Below are positions 10,211 through 21,439 of a stretch of DNA of 64,000 nucleotides, in pieces. Below the pieces are notes generated by a model, which saw nothing but the letters and a program-made list of their open reading frames with translations, searched no databases and was not told the origin of the DNA. The DNA is taken from NCBI GenBank assembly GCA_013368325.1, contig JAACJK010000114.1, positions 310,001 to 374,000 on the forward strand, written 5' to 3'. The first letter of the stretch is position 1. Each line of letters opens with the position of its first letter. The position numbers and the translations under genes are program-made. Origin of the DNA: Ephemerocybe angulata. Its lineage: Eukaryota; Basidiomycota; Agaricomycetes; Agaricales; Psathyrellaceae.

Positions 10211-13008
10211 ATGCAGATGGACGAACCACAGCTTTCCCAAGACCCTATTGTCATCCCCCTCACCACTTGCGTCAAGTCTGAGTGCGGCAAACCGATGGAC
10301 GGTTTGCGCGTGTACCTCGGGCGCGGTTCGGAGAAGAATAAAGCAAATCGCGGGTCGATTTGCCAAACGGTGCGCCCTTCTGTTGCTCCATCCGTCATTC
10401 ACATCTCATGTTTCTATACCAGTGCCCCAGCTGCTTTTGGACGAAGATGCACACACCTCCGTATCTCATGGAGGACGCACATTCCCTCCTTGAGCGACTC
10501 CTCAACCCAGACCTCGGAAACCAGGGCTGCCTTCGTCCAGCACCCCCTCCTTCACCACCATCAGCAACTCAAGATACTCGGAGGGGTGTCTCGTGCTCTA
10601 ACACCCAATGCTATACAGCAAAGGGCACTCGTACTGCTGGAAATCAGAACTGCGTCGAGAATATGTGCCGCAAATGCTGCAAGGCAGCCTTCATGAAGGC
10701 GAGTGCGGATGGAACAGCAAGGAGCAAGTGCCAGATACACCCGGGAATGAACAAATTAGTTGCCCATACCTCGTCCCAGCCTCCAGCAGCAGCACGAGCG
10801 AGTTCTACCCCTGTTAATGCAGTCGCACCGATCCCAGCGACACAGATAACGGCGACACAGGTTAACCCGGTCATTGCACCCCTTCCCTCTCAAGCAGGAC
10901 CGTCGCAAGCACCTGTACCTCGGGCCTCACTTGCGCAGCCACTCTCTTGGACTGCAGTATATAAACGAGCGCATCAGGAGACGGATACGGCGAGCTCGTT
11001 GAAGGTCATGCAGCAAAAAGCGAAGGACATCTGTCGTAGAACCGTCGTGTTCGTATTTGGCATATGGTGCGTATATGCATGCTGTTCAGTCATCTATATA
11101 ATACTAACTTACATGTAGGCCGGCGATGATCCACTCGAGCTCGAGACGTACATTGAGACATACCCCACCGTGCAGCTCAAATCAATTCCCATCTTCCAGT
11201 CGCTTCCGGGGATGACAGACCATATGTACCTTGATGTGTATGAAGACGGGCGCTGGAAGACGGTAGATATGAGCAATGTTCTTAATGTCGACGTCGACAC
11301 ACGACTACTCATTCGCTTGCGCCGTGATATTCTGAATAGGCTGAAGGACGAGGATTGCCCTGGAGTGGCTGATGAAATTGCACGTCAGCCCAGCAGTCGT
11401 CCAAACAGCCATAAGCGTGCAGCTCATGAGCTCGTCTCGCCCTTGAACAAGGTTGCGCGCACAACGTCTGTCTTGAATGCGACTGCATCACGCCAAGAGT
11501 CCGAGTCTTCTCTCACCTCTCTTGAACCTACGGGGTTGGTGTCACATCAGGAGCCTCAATCCACCACCCGTCTTGCCCTTGTGCCCGAAACAGCAGCTGC
11601 AAACCGAGTTCCGAAGCCGAAGCCTGCGCTATTTCTGAAGGACTTGCCACCAAAGCCAGAGCCGACTCATTCCTCAGTGTCACCCACTTCTGCAACCGTC
11701 AAACTGCAGCCCGCCCCTCACACCGGTGCTCCTGTCTGGCCGGGGTCGTTCTACACATGCGATATCTACGACGGGCTTCGTCGTATTGAAGAGATGTGCG
11801 CGGCAGGTAAAATGCAGAGTGCTGCCTTCAATGAGGTCTTCGGTTCCGTCACTTACGCAAAGAGCACCTTCTGCAACCACAAGAAAGAATGGCATAAGAC
11901 TTCGAAGTCTCTCCGCGAAGAATTCATCGGGTATCGACACACAACACGCGGCCTCTTTTCTAACTTCATGCGTGCGCGGCGGGGTGTGGAGGTCAAACTG
12001 ACACCTCCACCTCAGAAGCCAAACCGGCAGCGACAGCGTGCATGCTCCCCTTCGCTTGAGCTGTCCTCATCAGATTCATCTGAGTCCGAAATTGCCAAGC
12101 TAAATTTCGACGAGCTTGATAGTTCCTCCAGTGACGAAGAGAATGGCGGTACCGAGCTCTGTCCCTTCTGTGACGAATCACTTCCAGAGGGCCCCATGAG
12201 CGTGATGCTTACCTCGATGCTCGAAGATTTGACTCCGAGGACTCGTCCAGACCCAATCCCTGGGAACCCGCGCCATCGATCGGCACCTGGGGGCTTCACG
12301 GTCTTCATCGCTTTCTGTGAGAGGCATAAATTCGAGCGCGAGGAAATTCCCAAGGCTATCGAAAGGGGCTGGCCAACCAAACCGGACTTTACTGCCCTCG
12401 AATCTCGTATCAAAGATCAGAAAGATACACTCACAGAGCTGCTGGAATTTGCCCAAGATAGCGAGTTCTTCCTACTTGCACGGTCAGCTGTTGCATCTGG
12501 ATCGGGTCGGGCTGCACGGTCGAATGGCTCTACTGTTTTTGCTGAGCAGGGTGCTGGATAGTACGCCTCTTCTTCATTTTATTATGACTCCACCATACTA
12601 ATTATCCATATTTACGACAGCTTTGGTGAACGCGGGTTTATGATTGCTACTCTCACGCTGCAGCGCACGTTTCCAGAGGACACGGTTGACCCAGAGCTCT
12701 ATGCACCCCTCTCTTGGCTTGCATTGATAGAAGGGGTGCTTCTGCCTGAGCTATTTGTCATGCTTATAGCAGAGGACCTTGACATATCCCCAGACAGCGC
12801 CATCGATACTCTGCGGGAAAGCCGGGCATTTGGCGTCAACATGCACCCATTGCCCTCAAATGCAAATATCAAACTGCCGGCGCAACCATCGACCTCGAAA
12901 CCTGCATCCAAGGACAAAGTGCACATCAAATCCGAGAGCTTGGACATAGTGGCAATGCCCCAGAGCTCAGAAGTCATCGTTATATTAGATTCCGATGAGG
13001 AGGATTGA
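10211..13008 (+). CDS. RTC4-like domain protein with N-terminal zinc-binding modules
   Basis: The model is 10211-10369, 10423-11052, 11119-12560 and 12621-13008, 2,619 bases or 872 codons plus stop. Phases agree; the second donor, GTATTT, is the weakest and is chosen because it keeps frame. Module 1 (residues ~20-65) has two CxxxC/CxxC pairs around an NRG motif. Module 2 (~residues 125-175) has a Cys-rich pattern with CRKCC and a final CxxH, typical of fungal transposon-borne zinc modules. A long linker follows. The C-terminus has CPFCDESLP, then FCERHKFE, GWPTKPDF, YFGERGF, PLSWLALIEGVLLPE and LIAEDL, the order seen in RTC4-like domains (yeast Rtc4, restriction of telomere capping). The last splice joint falls inside YFGERGF and reconstructs it exactly. 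The start could lie further upstream, since the frame is open to 10064. A role in DNA or chromatin binding is inferred. Confidence 0.75.
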
Positions 13009-13071
13009 TCAAACTTGAATATCAACTATAATATATACAATTTACTAATACATCGACTCTCGAGTTAGAAA

Positions 13072-15083
13072 TTAGTCAGTGCCAAGAAGCAAGTGACGAG
13101 GAATGTTAAGTGGTGACTTCCCCTTCCGCTTCAACTCTGAAACGGTGTATTTATTCCTGCGAATGATCATCTCATCGAGGAAGAAATCATACCGCACAGC
13201 TTGCATCTCTCGCACCACTGGCTGCGCACTCCCAAACCAGACGTTAGCCTGCTCGGCAGCTGATGAATTGAACCGCCATTTTCCATCGACCCTGAGCTGC
13301 TCCCAGCTGTACGGATTGCAATATTTCTGGCACATGATGTCGCTTTCCTTGTGCTTGCAGTTGAAGTGAAATACCTCAACAGGCAGAGCACATCTCTTGA
13401 AGTAGTTGCGAAAATACGGGTCATCGTCGTTTTCGAGCATAGCCCGAATCTTGCAGTTGTTATCATGCCAGATAACTTGCGGTAGCGATTCTTGTGTTGG
13501 GAATAGGTACATAAGGAAAGTCTGGTTGCTCGGTCAGCTCTGATTGGAAAAATACAAATAGTCGACTTACTCGTACACCATTTGGCGCCTCGGAGCCATA
13601 GAATGTCGCCCGTCCCAGGATGACTCCACATGAGGCAACGCACAACATCGATGATCAGGATCACCACAGGTGCGATGTCCTGACTTGCGCTGGGCCTTGC
13701 ACACAATAACTGCGCACTTGTTGACTAGCTTTTGGTGCTCGGGATCTTGAAAATAGTGATCCTTCACTGAGTCGAGTTTCGTTCATGCAGTCATGAACAC
13801 CACAGCATGGGCGCCCAACCGTAACACCGTCAACTACGACGGAGCGAATGTATACTGTGGAATAAAGCACAAATATTTAGCCATGATTGGTGAGTTCAAG
13901 TGCGAGCAGCGTTACATACCTAAATCATCCGTTCCAGGGACCTCTTCAACTGCACAGCAGAGATCGCAGACGTGATTCCATTCGGATTGTCCAGGGCCTG
14001 CAATACGTTCATTTCTAGCTCGGAGTGCAGGTTTGAGGGGAAGGGCTTGATCATCAGCTGAGTCGGGGTACTCAAACACTACGTTGCATGACTGTGCGTC
14101 CTGAACCAGCCAATAAAGGAAGAGACTGTTCCAAACAGTCTCGACATCCAGGATTGTGCTTTTTGCCGTGCTTGAGAGCAGCGAGTGCTTGTACAAATCC
14201 TTGCTAATGCCATCATTGTATATTCTTGCACAATTTGTTGCAGAGACCCTAGTAGAATTTTGTGAGAAGTGTGTTTAATTCATCATTCAACCGTAGATGC
14301 AACGTACCATGTTGTAACCATCATCGTCGAGAAAAGCTCACAAGTCCTAATGTCCATGAACGTCTTCTCTGCAGTGTGTAGGAAGGGAGGGATGTCTCCC
14401 ACGTAGTACGTTCGTGTGCCCCCTGTGATATAATAGTTGTTGTAGTACCGGGTCTTGCAGCGGTTGCAATATAGCGACGTGCAGTGTCCCGGCACTGCCC
14501 CAAACTCTTGCGTGAAGACGACAACGGGATAGGTAATCCCATCGACCAACTGCCGCTCTCGCCCAACGGAATGGTTGGTGCGCAAGTAATCACGGCATGC
14601 TGGGTCTAGGCATGTCCTCGTGGGTGGAACGAAGTGGTACATTGCTAGTATCAAGGTATGTCAATGATTATGACTTATGAAGATAAAAGAACCAATACAC
14701 ACCTATGCCTCGTGATGGCCCATACTTCACAAACAGAGGGAGATACCTCCCTCCCAATTTACGAGTCAGCTCATAGCTGTACTCCATTGCCCATACCGTA
14801 TCCTTGAATGTGTACCACAGAGCCTTCAGCGAGTCACTCTGATTATCATCCCACCCTAAGCAGGCTTTCAAGAAGTCATGGGCGTATATGGGCAACCGTT
14901 CCAAGGCTGCACTGCCAGAGTGAGTGTAATGTAGGGATGGCAGGTCCAGGGTAGGTCATAGTAAACACCAGATGTCGACGAAAACCACAATGTCACTCAA
15001 GGTAACATCATGAAGGAGATCGACGCAAGATCGACGTGCTCGTCAAGAGCTGATAGAAGAGTTGGGATGGAGATACTAGTCAT
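13072..15083 (-). pseudogene. KDZ-type transposase with CxC5/CxC6 cysteine clusters, frame-disturbed
   Basis: Exons on the complement are 15007-15083, 14703-14911, 14312/14308-14644, 13920-14248, 13571-13854 and 13072-13521; introns are canonical. The N-terminus MTSISIPTLLSALDEH is usual for this family. Exon 3 holds a CxC5-like cluster (CTSLYCNRCKTRYYNNYY). Exons 4-5 hold the CxC6-like cluster (VDGVTVGRPCCGVHDC, then CAVIVC and GHRTCGDPDH). The last exon has the catalytic-type core: IWHDNNCKI with the conserved Asp, VFHFNCKHKESD, and WRFNSSAAEQAN with the conserved Glu. Two compensating frame changes occur in exon 5, near 13765 and near 13645, where the linker between CxC6 and the CGVILGRATFYGSEAP block also seems deleted. 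The copy is therefore probably not functional unless these are assembly errors. It is convergent with the RTC4-like gene. Confidence 0.8.
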
Positions 15084-15278
15084 GGGTGCTGATGTTGTGC
15101 AATAGCAATAAAATATCTGTATTCTTTTATAGGTGCAAGGAGGGGGAGACGGTTGCCACCTGCCGACGAAATGACAAAAAGGCTCAAGTACGCTACATAG
15201 TGAGGGTCGAATGGCCGCCTAGAGACCAAACAAAGCCGGCCATTGGCCATTGTTCATAACAATAGCACTTTTGTTGTG

Positions 15279-15320
15279 CTCGGACCTCGGACCTGGACCT
15301 CGGACCTGGACCTTGGACTT
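15279..15320 (-). repeat. Right GGTCC-rich terminal inverted repeat of the KDZ unit
   Basis: On the complement it reads AAGTCC, then GGTCCAGGTCCGAGGTCC words, then CCGAGC, matching 9908-9950 with small indels. Confidence 0.65.
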
Positions 15321-15734
15321 ACACTCCGATACACGCGATATTCTGCTCTGCTGAAGATGTATTAGCTATTTAACTCATCACGGTGCGAAGGCGCTATTTG
15401 TAGTGTATTTATAATTTTTACTTACGTTCGGACAAGCACGTTGATCCCAATACAGAGGAGTAGTGACGCAGCACCACAGGTAACCCTCCTCGCTAGTTGG
15501 CAGGTACGCCCGGGGATTTAGACCGGGCGCTCGACCAAGTGGCAATATCTATTGATGTGGGTCTATACTGATTGCGCTTCACCCCTCCACGCACTCCTCG
15601 GACTCCCTCAATGACCGCCATCCTGAGTGACTCAACTTCTCGACTCGGAGTCATACTCAGGCTGCCTTGGTTGATATTCTGTGCCCTGCCGTCTCGAAGT
15701 GGATACCCTCCACAGACGTCTCAGACCCCCGCCC

Positions 15735-16133
15735 TATATCCCACGACTGGAGGAGGGTAGACTATACGGGACGAAGCGGCGTCCCACACCATTAGCGGTA
15801 TGTGAAGAAGGCGGTCGAAGGGGTACGTTTGAACGCGTTGGAGGGGTATGGAAGCTGCCCAAGCGTAGGCGTGAGTCCAGCGACAAAGCGCTGCCAGGAC
15901 CTTCCGTGACTCTAGTCTGGCTACAAACGAATTTTGGGCACTTTCTGAAAGAAGTGGGGGCGGAGGAACAACCGCCTTCTTTTGAATACCGGCGGAGGTG
16001 CGCAACCAGTTGGGGCTATAGTAGAGCTTGGTTCCGTTGGTTCCGTAGCGAAAGACATCGCTCTGACTATGATACTGTAAGTATTTATCGCGGTTGAGGA
16101 TACGCCTACTTACGGTAGCCTGAGAGGATCCAT
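15735..16133 (-). pseudogene. Gene A fragment (right copy), truncated after ~125 codons
   Basis: On the complement, an ATG at 16133 starts a 20-base first exon (16114-16133) followed by the same intron as in gene A at 1146 (GTAAGT..ATAG). The second exon encodes a sequence close to the first ~120 residues of gene A (YYSPNWLRTSAGIQKK, TYPFDRLLHIPLMVWDA). Similarity ends at about 15735 and the rest of the gene is missing, so no product with the folded C-terminal part is possible. The six-base difference in exon 1 keeps the frame, which suggests the copies diverged as coding sequence before truncation. Confidence 0.75.
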
Positions 16134-17587
16134 TGGCCCTTGAAGCCACGGCCCCGGTCACTTGAGGTGGGAAGCGGAGACTAAATTACAATGGGCTAAT
16201 ACCGGGTGCCGCGAAGGGATGTTCGAGGAGCTTATTAGCGTGCTTTGGCCTGTGAGATGTACTACGCTGGCACCCACGTACCTGTACGATACAGTAGGTT
16301 GGGCGCCGGTGACTGTGAATCGGAGGCGAGCGATGGCCCGGGGACGCCAACAAACTCTCAGTAAGAACCGAGAGGGGTGCGGCTTGGATGCGTGCTGAGG
16401 TAGGCTCCACGGAGCCCAGAAAGATCTGGTCTCGGCGGAGTCGCGATCCCTGCGGTGGCCAGGACATTGAAGCAACTTGAGGTGTCAGTGCAATGAAAGT
16501 TCAAGTTGAAGCTGAGTTGAAGGCGACTCGGAGGACTCTGCGCGAAGCCTCGCGCCGACGCGCATGTCGGAGTTTCAATTGAGAGGCTCCAAGTCAACAA
16601 TGCCAAACATCTCCGCGCGTCTGAGGACAACGGGGCCGGGGCCGGCGCTACTTGGCTTGGCTCACTTCCTCTTACTACTATCCCATGCCCGCTACCACCG
16701 AAGCCGGATTTTTCTGACTCTCTGTGCGTTTCCGAGCCCCTTGTGCACAATCTCGGTGCTTTCTGAGATTCTGCTGGACCCTTGCACTACCTTGCTCGCT
16801 TTCCAACGACACCATCTAGACTCCTTCGCTCATTTTCTTCGTCCCATCGTCCCCTTCGCCCGAAGTGGGTATTCATCTCCAGCTTGAAAAGGCCCAAGAA
16901 TGTCGTTCAAGTCTGCCAACCCTGGTCTGTTGAAAGGGAGACCGGCCTACCAGGTACGTCAGAATCGATCTGCTCCACAATCGAGCAACAAAAATTGACC
17001 TCATACAATTCAAGGAGAGCGGCCTTCGATGAACTCACTATGTCAAAACAAGTCCGACTTCATTGCCAGGAGGATCATCGAGGGGGCTCAGCTGGGGCCG
17101 GTCTGACAGGGGAATGAATAGAACGACAATTCAATGGAACTGAAACGTGGTGCTGCGGCCAGATATATAAAGAGAACTGTTTCTCCCCCTTTGCTCCCCA
17201 TCCTGTCTCACTACCTGCTCAATGGACGAATACGCTGAGACCGACCTTCAACTTCATTCGCGCCCAGGGACTCATCGCGATCCTCGGTTGCCTCCCATCT
17301 TCGAGGCCTTCAACCATCCGTTGCATCCAGTTTCGAATTCGGGGCATAGCTACGTTATCAAGTTCCGCACGACCGTCGCTGGAATGGAGGAGGCCGATCA
17401 GGTAGAACGGTCGTTAGATTTGCCGGCAGGGAGGACGTTGGAACTCGACGAACGAGGTGAGTTTAATGTCAGCACTCGCGCATTTGACTTTATCCAACCC
17501 ATCATATCAGGTCTTTTGGAACTCCTGCCAGGAGACTACCTTTTTGGCCGGGATGAGCTTAGAACCGAAGAACCAAATGACGATGTT
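15735..17587. repeat. Right arm of large inverted repeat
   Basis: Reverse complement of about 1-1535. It contains the truncated start of gene A and the upstream region and first exon of gene B. An extra ~300 bases near 16160-16450 are absent from the left arm. Confidence 0.85.
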
Positions 17588-20500
17588 ATTATCGCCTGGG
17601 TGGTTGGGCCGTGAGTCGCGGTACCGGTTTCAATCCTATCGGTTACTAACATACCGCTCAGCGAACTTCAGTCGCAGGAGGCGAAGGACCGTCTGGACAA
17701 GGCAACCGACTATGCCCTAGGGCCTGCAGACTCTCGTACTCGATCGAAGATTTATATGGAGGAGTTCATGAACCCGGTGAAGGTCGGAACTCGATGTTAC
17801 AACGTCGCGACCTCGCTCGAGCGCCAGCCTGCCATCGTCGCTCCGAACGCGCATTTGAAGGGGTCCGAGCAACCTGACGAAGTGCACAAGATATCTCGCG
17901 ACTTGACGGCGGCAAGTAGTTATCTCATCTCCGCCGCCACGCCTAGGCTCACCTCTTATTACAGGCTATTGCTCCCATGTCTATCGCGAATATGCGACAT
18001 GCGCCGGTCCATGTGCAAGACATCATTCGTAGTCGAGCTGAGATGCTAGGCATCCCTCGATTGGGAACGTATGACAACTACGCATATCAAGCCTTCCAAT
18101 GCAACATAGCGTCGGTGCCCGATGCTGGTAGTGGTGAGTAGGAAACGCGCAAGTACAGTTCCTTTGCTAACTCAACCTTGAACAACCCAGATCTTGCTGA
18201 TCAGATGGGCGCGTTCGGTTCTGCACATTACGACGAGGGCGATAGCGCAGGCCATTATACGAACATGCTTTGCAACTCTCGACTTCCACAGGATTACGAC
18301 CCAGTCTACTTCCATATTTTAGGCCTCGGGGTGTACACACACCTCGAGAACCACGGCGGATTCAACTTCCAAGGAAACAGAAAGCACGGTGGTACAGGCC
18401 CGTTCCCTCCCCTTGGAGATGCACCTGCATCAGACGCATACCGGTTTACAGCGGTATCGTATCCACCCTCTGGCATGGTTAATCCTCTGCGCACGAGGTA
18501 CCGCTTGTCTTCGAGCTCCACTGGGCCTCTTTATTTGACGCCCGAGATGAGGCAGATTGAGTGAGTGTTTATCTTCCATGTATCGATAGAGTAGTATGTG
18601 AATGTATCTTTATTGGCGACTCAGATATCATCCTAGCCCAAGGGAGGCGTCCGAGAGCACGTCGTTCTTTGCGGATGGACATCTCTTGATGGACCGGCAC
18701 GCCGAAGCTGAATTCAACACCCACGCTTTGTACAACCTCTGCCGTTCCCATGTCAACAAAATGGGCTCTACCTTGACGATGATCGCGGAGGACTTCATAT
18801 CGTCCTTCCGATACCGAGATGAGGCCGGGAATATGCAAGCGCTCCCCCTTGGCCTGAGGCTGCTCCTGTCGCTTCGGAGACCGCTCACGTAGCGGAGGCG
18901 AAGCAGCGGTACGATGAAAGCGAAGCAAAATGGCAAGCCCATGTGAGCAAGACTGCACGGCTGATGCCGTCCCGCTTTATGCGAAATCCAAACGCGACAC
19001 CTCCCGCCGCCGGTATGTACTTAGCACCTCTATTGTCATGCTTGGTACTTACTGCATAGCAGGCAACAGTACGGCGCAAGTGCCACATGTACCCCCTTCC
19101 GATACCGTAGGCAGTGATCGCGACTCAGCAACCCCAGAGGTAGTGCACGGTAGTACTAGTAAGTTGGAATGCAATATCTTTTACCTCGTTGTGCTAACGT
19201 GCTTATAGCAAGGGCAAAGCGTAAAGCATCCCCGGGCGGTGCAACTGCAGCTGGAGATCGCTCTAAACGCCGAAAAACAACTTCTAGGGCGGGATCGAGA
19301 GATGGGCGCGCGTCAGAGGAAGCTCGGCGTGAGGAAGATTTCTCGGATGAAGATGGGCGTGGCAAAGATACATTGGATGAAGATGGTTGCAGCGAAGATA
19401 CGTCGGATGAAGATGGGTCGGGAAGATATGATCCCAGCAGCTCAAACATGAAGAAGGGGGCGGACAACGCGAAGAAGGGGGCGGACAACGCAAAGAAGGG
19501 GGTGGACAACGCGAAGAAGGGGGTGGACAATGCGAAGAAGGGGGCAGACAATGCGAAGAAAGGGTCTAAACCTATCGGAGCAATGCAAGGTACGTTGATA
19601 TCGTGATGTATCACCTTAAGCCTCACTCATTGTCCCGCAGAATACAAGTTCGTGTTTACACAAACCACCACCACGGCCATCTTGGAGCTTGAGTTGCTCC
19701 AACTCTATCACGAGCTACAGAACACTGCGTCCCCAGACGAAGGTGTGGATTCCCCAGCATTGCTTGCATCGGTCAAGACAGCTGACAGAGCTGTGGAGAC
19801 GCATCCCGATAGCGAGGCGACAGTCCACTCCATCGAACAACTCCTCCAAGGCGTAGACGCAATTCAGGCGCTTCTTGACCAGCAAAGTCGTGCTGCTCGA
19901 CTGTACCGAAAGACGATCATCTTGGGCAAGACGAGGGTGTGGACATGGATAGACAAGACGCTCCCGGCGTTGGCCCGGGATATCATGGAGAAGGATAGGC
20001 CAGAGGCGCGCAAGGCACAGGTTCTCAGCCACGATCCCGGATGGTTGGAACAGCTGGTTCGGGCATCCAAGGATATTCATCTTGCGCGGAAGGCTACCCA
20101 TACATTCGACTCATCCGACTTTGCATTCCACGCCATTGAAGATAACGTCACGTACATCTACACCAACGCGAAGTCTGTCCAGTATATGGCAGGAGATGAG
20201 TTGAAGGCGGTCGTGTGCAATTCGGTGTCAGAAGTCGTAGCTGGGTGGTTAAACTATCCAAGGGATAAGAATCAAAAGCTCGCATGGTTCATTGAAGCGC
20301 TGACGAGTAGCCTGGGGGAAGAGATCCTTACCATGGATTATACTTGGAAGATGATCCGGGAGTTCAAAGCGGGGTATATCGCTGGTGGGTCAGCCCCATA
20401 TCGTAGCAAGTCTTCCGGAGCAGCAACGGCATTCAAGGAGGAGCTGGCCAGGCATCCAATCTCGATTGAGAACACGATTGAGAACACGTTTTACAAGCAG

Positions 20501-21439
20501 TATCAAGCGCTCGTTAACGGGACGATGAACGTGTCAGATGTTCAGATTGCTGGGAGAATGGGGCCCAGCTGGGCGCGGTATGCTTTCATGTGGAGGGTGG
20601 CATTGTTGTTTATCCGTGGTTCGTCTGGGACGGGTCAGGGGCCGTTCCGCAACCTTCTAGCTCAAGACGCTGACTACTATCTTCCGATACGAGAGAAGGC
20701 ACCGTCGCGTGTTCGAGCAACAAGTTCCGAAGGTCCATACGCCCCAGCTACTATCACAACTGTCCACGGAATCTTCAGTGCGCTCGTGTGGAGGGGAGCA
20801 ACATATCGCTCGGAGTTCTCCAAAAAGCACGGCATGGTCTACGATTCATGGGACGAGTTGTCCAGCACCATCGATACCATAATCAAGGACTCAAGACGGC
20901 CACTGAAGATGGAATCGGAGTACTTTGCAAGCATGCGCGCATACGGTCAGCCTGTCAAGAAGCGCACAATTGAGAATGGGAAGGATTATTGGAGATCGAT
21001 TCAAGATAGGCGCTGGGATGCATTCTGTGCCTCATCCCCAAAACGGACGTTTTCGCAGACCATTCAGTACTTCCGGCCAGCAAAGAGTGATGCTATATTC
21101 CCTTACCTTGGGAATCTTGGGAGTTTCGCGCTTGCATGCGATCTTGTATATGCAGGGGTTTGTCAGACACCGACTTACGAGGAGATGGCAGAGTGTATTG
21201 TGGTGCTGGGGAGCGGAGGACTGGGTGGACTGGTTGATCTGGAGTTGGTCCCAGAAAAGCTCTCTGGAAAGAAAGAGGAGAAGATTCGGGAGGTTGCTGT
21301 GGCCCTGGAAGAAGTTCACATGTTCGGCAAGCACACGTTTGACAGTCACGACCAGGCGGAGATGGGATTGGATCTAATTACAATTGAGCACTCTTTGTGT
21401 AAGTACCATCGCGCGCTTGGGAAGAAAGCGCTCTTGTAG
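17222..21439 (+). CDS. Gene B: TET/JBP-like 2-oxoglutarate/Fe(II) dioxygenase with large unknown C-terminus
   Basis: Exons: 17222-17610, 17662-17911, 17965-18133, 18191-18560, 18625-19012, 19063-19158, 19209-19589, 19641-21439. The second intron is best read as GC-AG (GCAAGT at 17912), because the GT alternative leads to an early stop. The dioxygenase region (18191-18560) shows AHYDEGDS with an HxD pair (18225-18233), a second histidine in FQGNRKHGGT (18385-18387) and an arginine in YRF (18441-18443). This is the HxD..H..R pattern of Fe(II)/2OG enzymes and resembles the expanded fungal TET/JBP proteins that oxidise 5-methylcytosine. A basic/acidic low-complexity segment with five 7-residue KKGADNA-type repeats follows, then ~600 residues I do not recognise. 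One base seems missing in a five-C run near 18843-18848: with it the total is 3,843 bases, divisible by three, and a long open frame continues. Either the gene is freshly dead or this is a sequence error. Confidence 0.7.
19451..19555 (+). repeat. Five 21-base tandem repeats inside gene B
   Basis: Each unit encodes KKGADNA or KKGVDNA; the units are in frame and nearly identical, which points to recent slippage. They lie in a charged linker between the dioxygenase and the C-terminal region. Confidence 0.85.

Larger units (their letters stand above)
9908..15320. mobile_element. Candidate KDZ-family DNA transposon with RTC4-like cargo
   Basis: Two ~43-base segments rich in GGTCC/GGTCCGAG words (9908-9950 and, reverse-complemented, 15279-15320) bound exactly two convergent genes, an RTC4-like gene on + and a KDZ-type transposase gene on -. 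Both arms begin AAGTCC and end CCGAGC at the inner side. I could not find a convincing target-site duplication, so the ends may be slightly misplaced or eroded. KDZ (Kyakuja-Dileera-Zisupton) elements are a known class in basidiomycetes. Treating this 5.4-kb unit as one element is inference from the inverted ends and gene content. Confidence 0.55.

Noticed and set aside
9895..15330. Exact target-site duplication for the KDZ unit
   Set aside because: No convincing direct repeat was found next to the GGTCC-rich ends, so none is claimed.
19156..19626. Minus-strand frame with PFFALS repeats
   Set aside because: Antisense of the KKGADNA tandem repeats of the dioxygenase gene, kept open by the 21-base periodicity.
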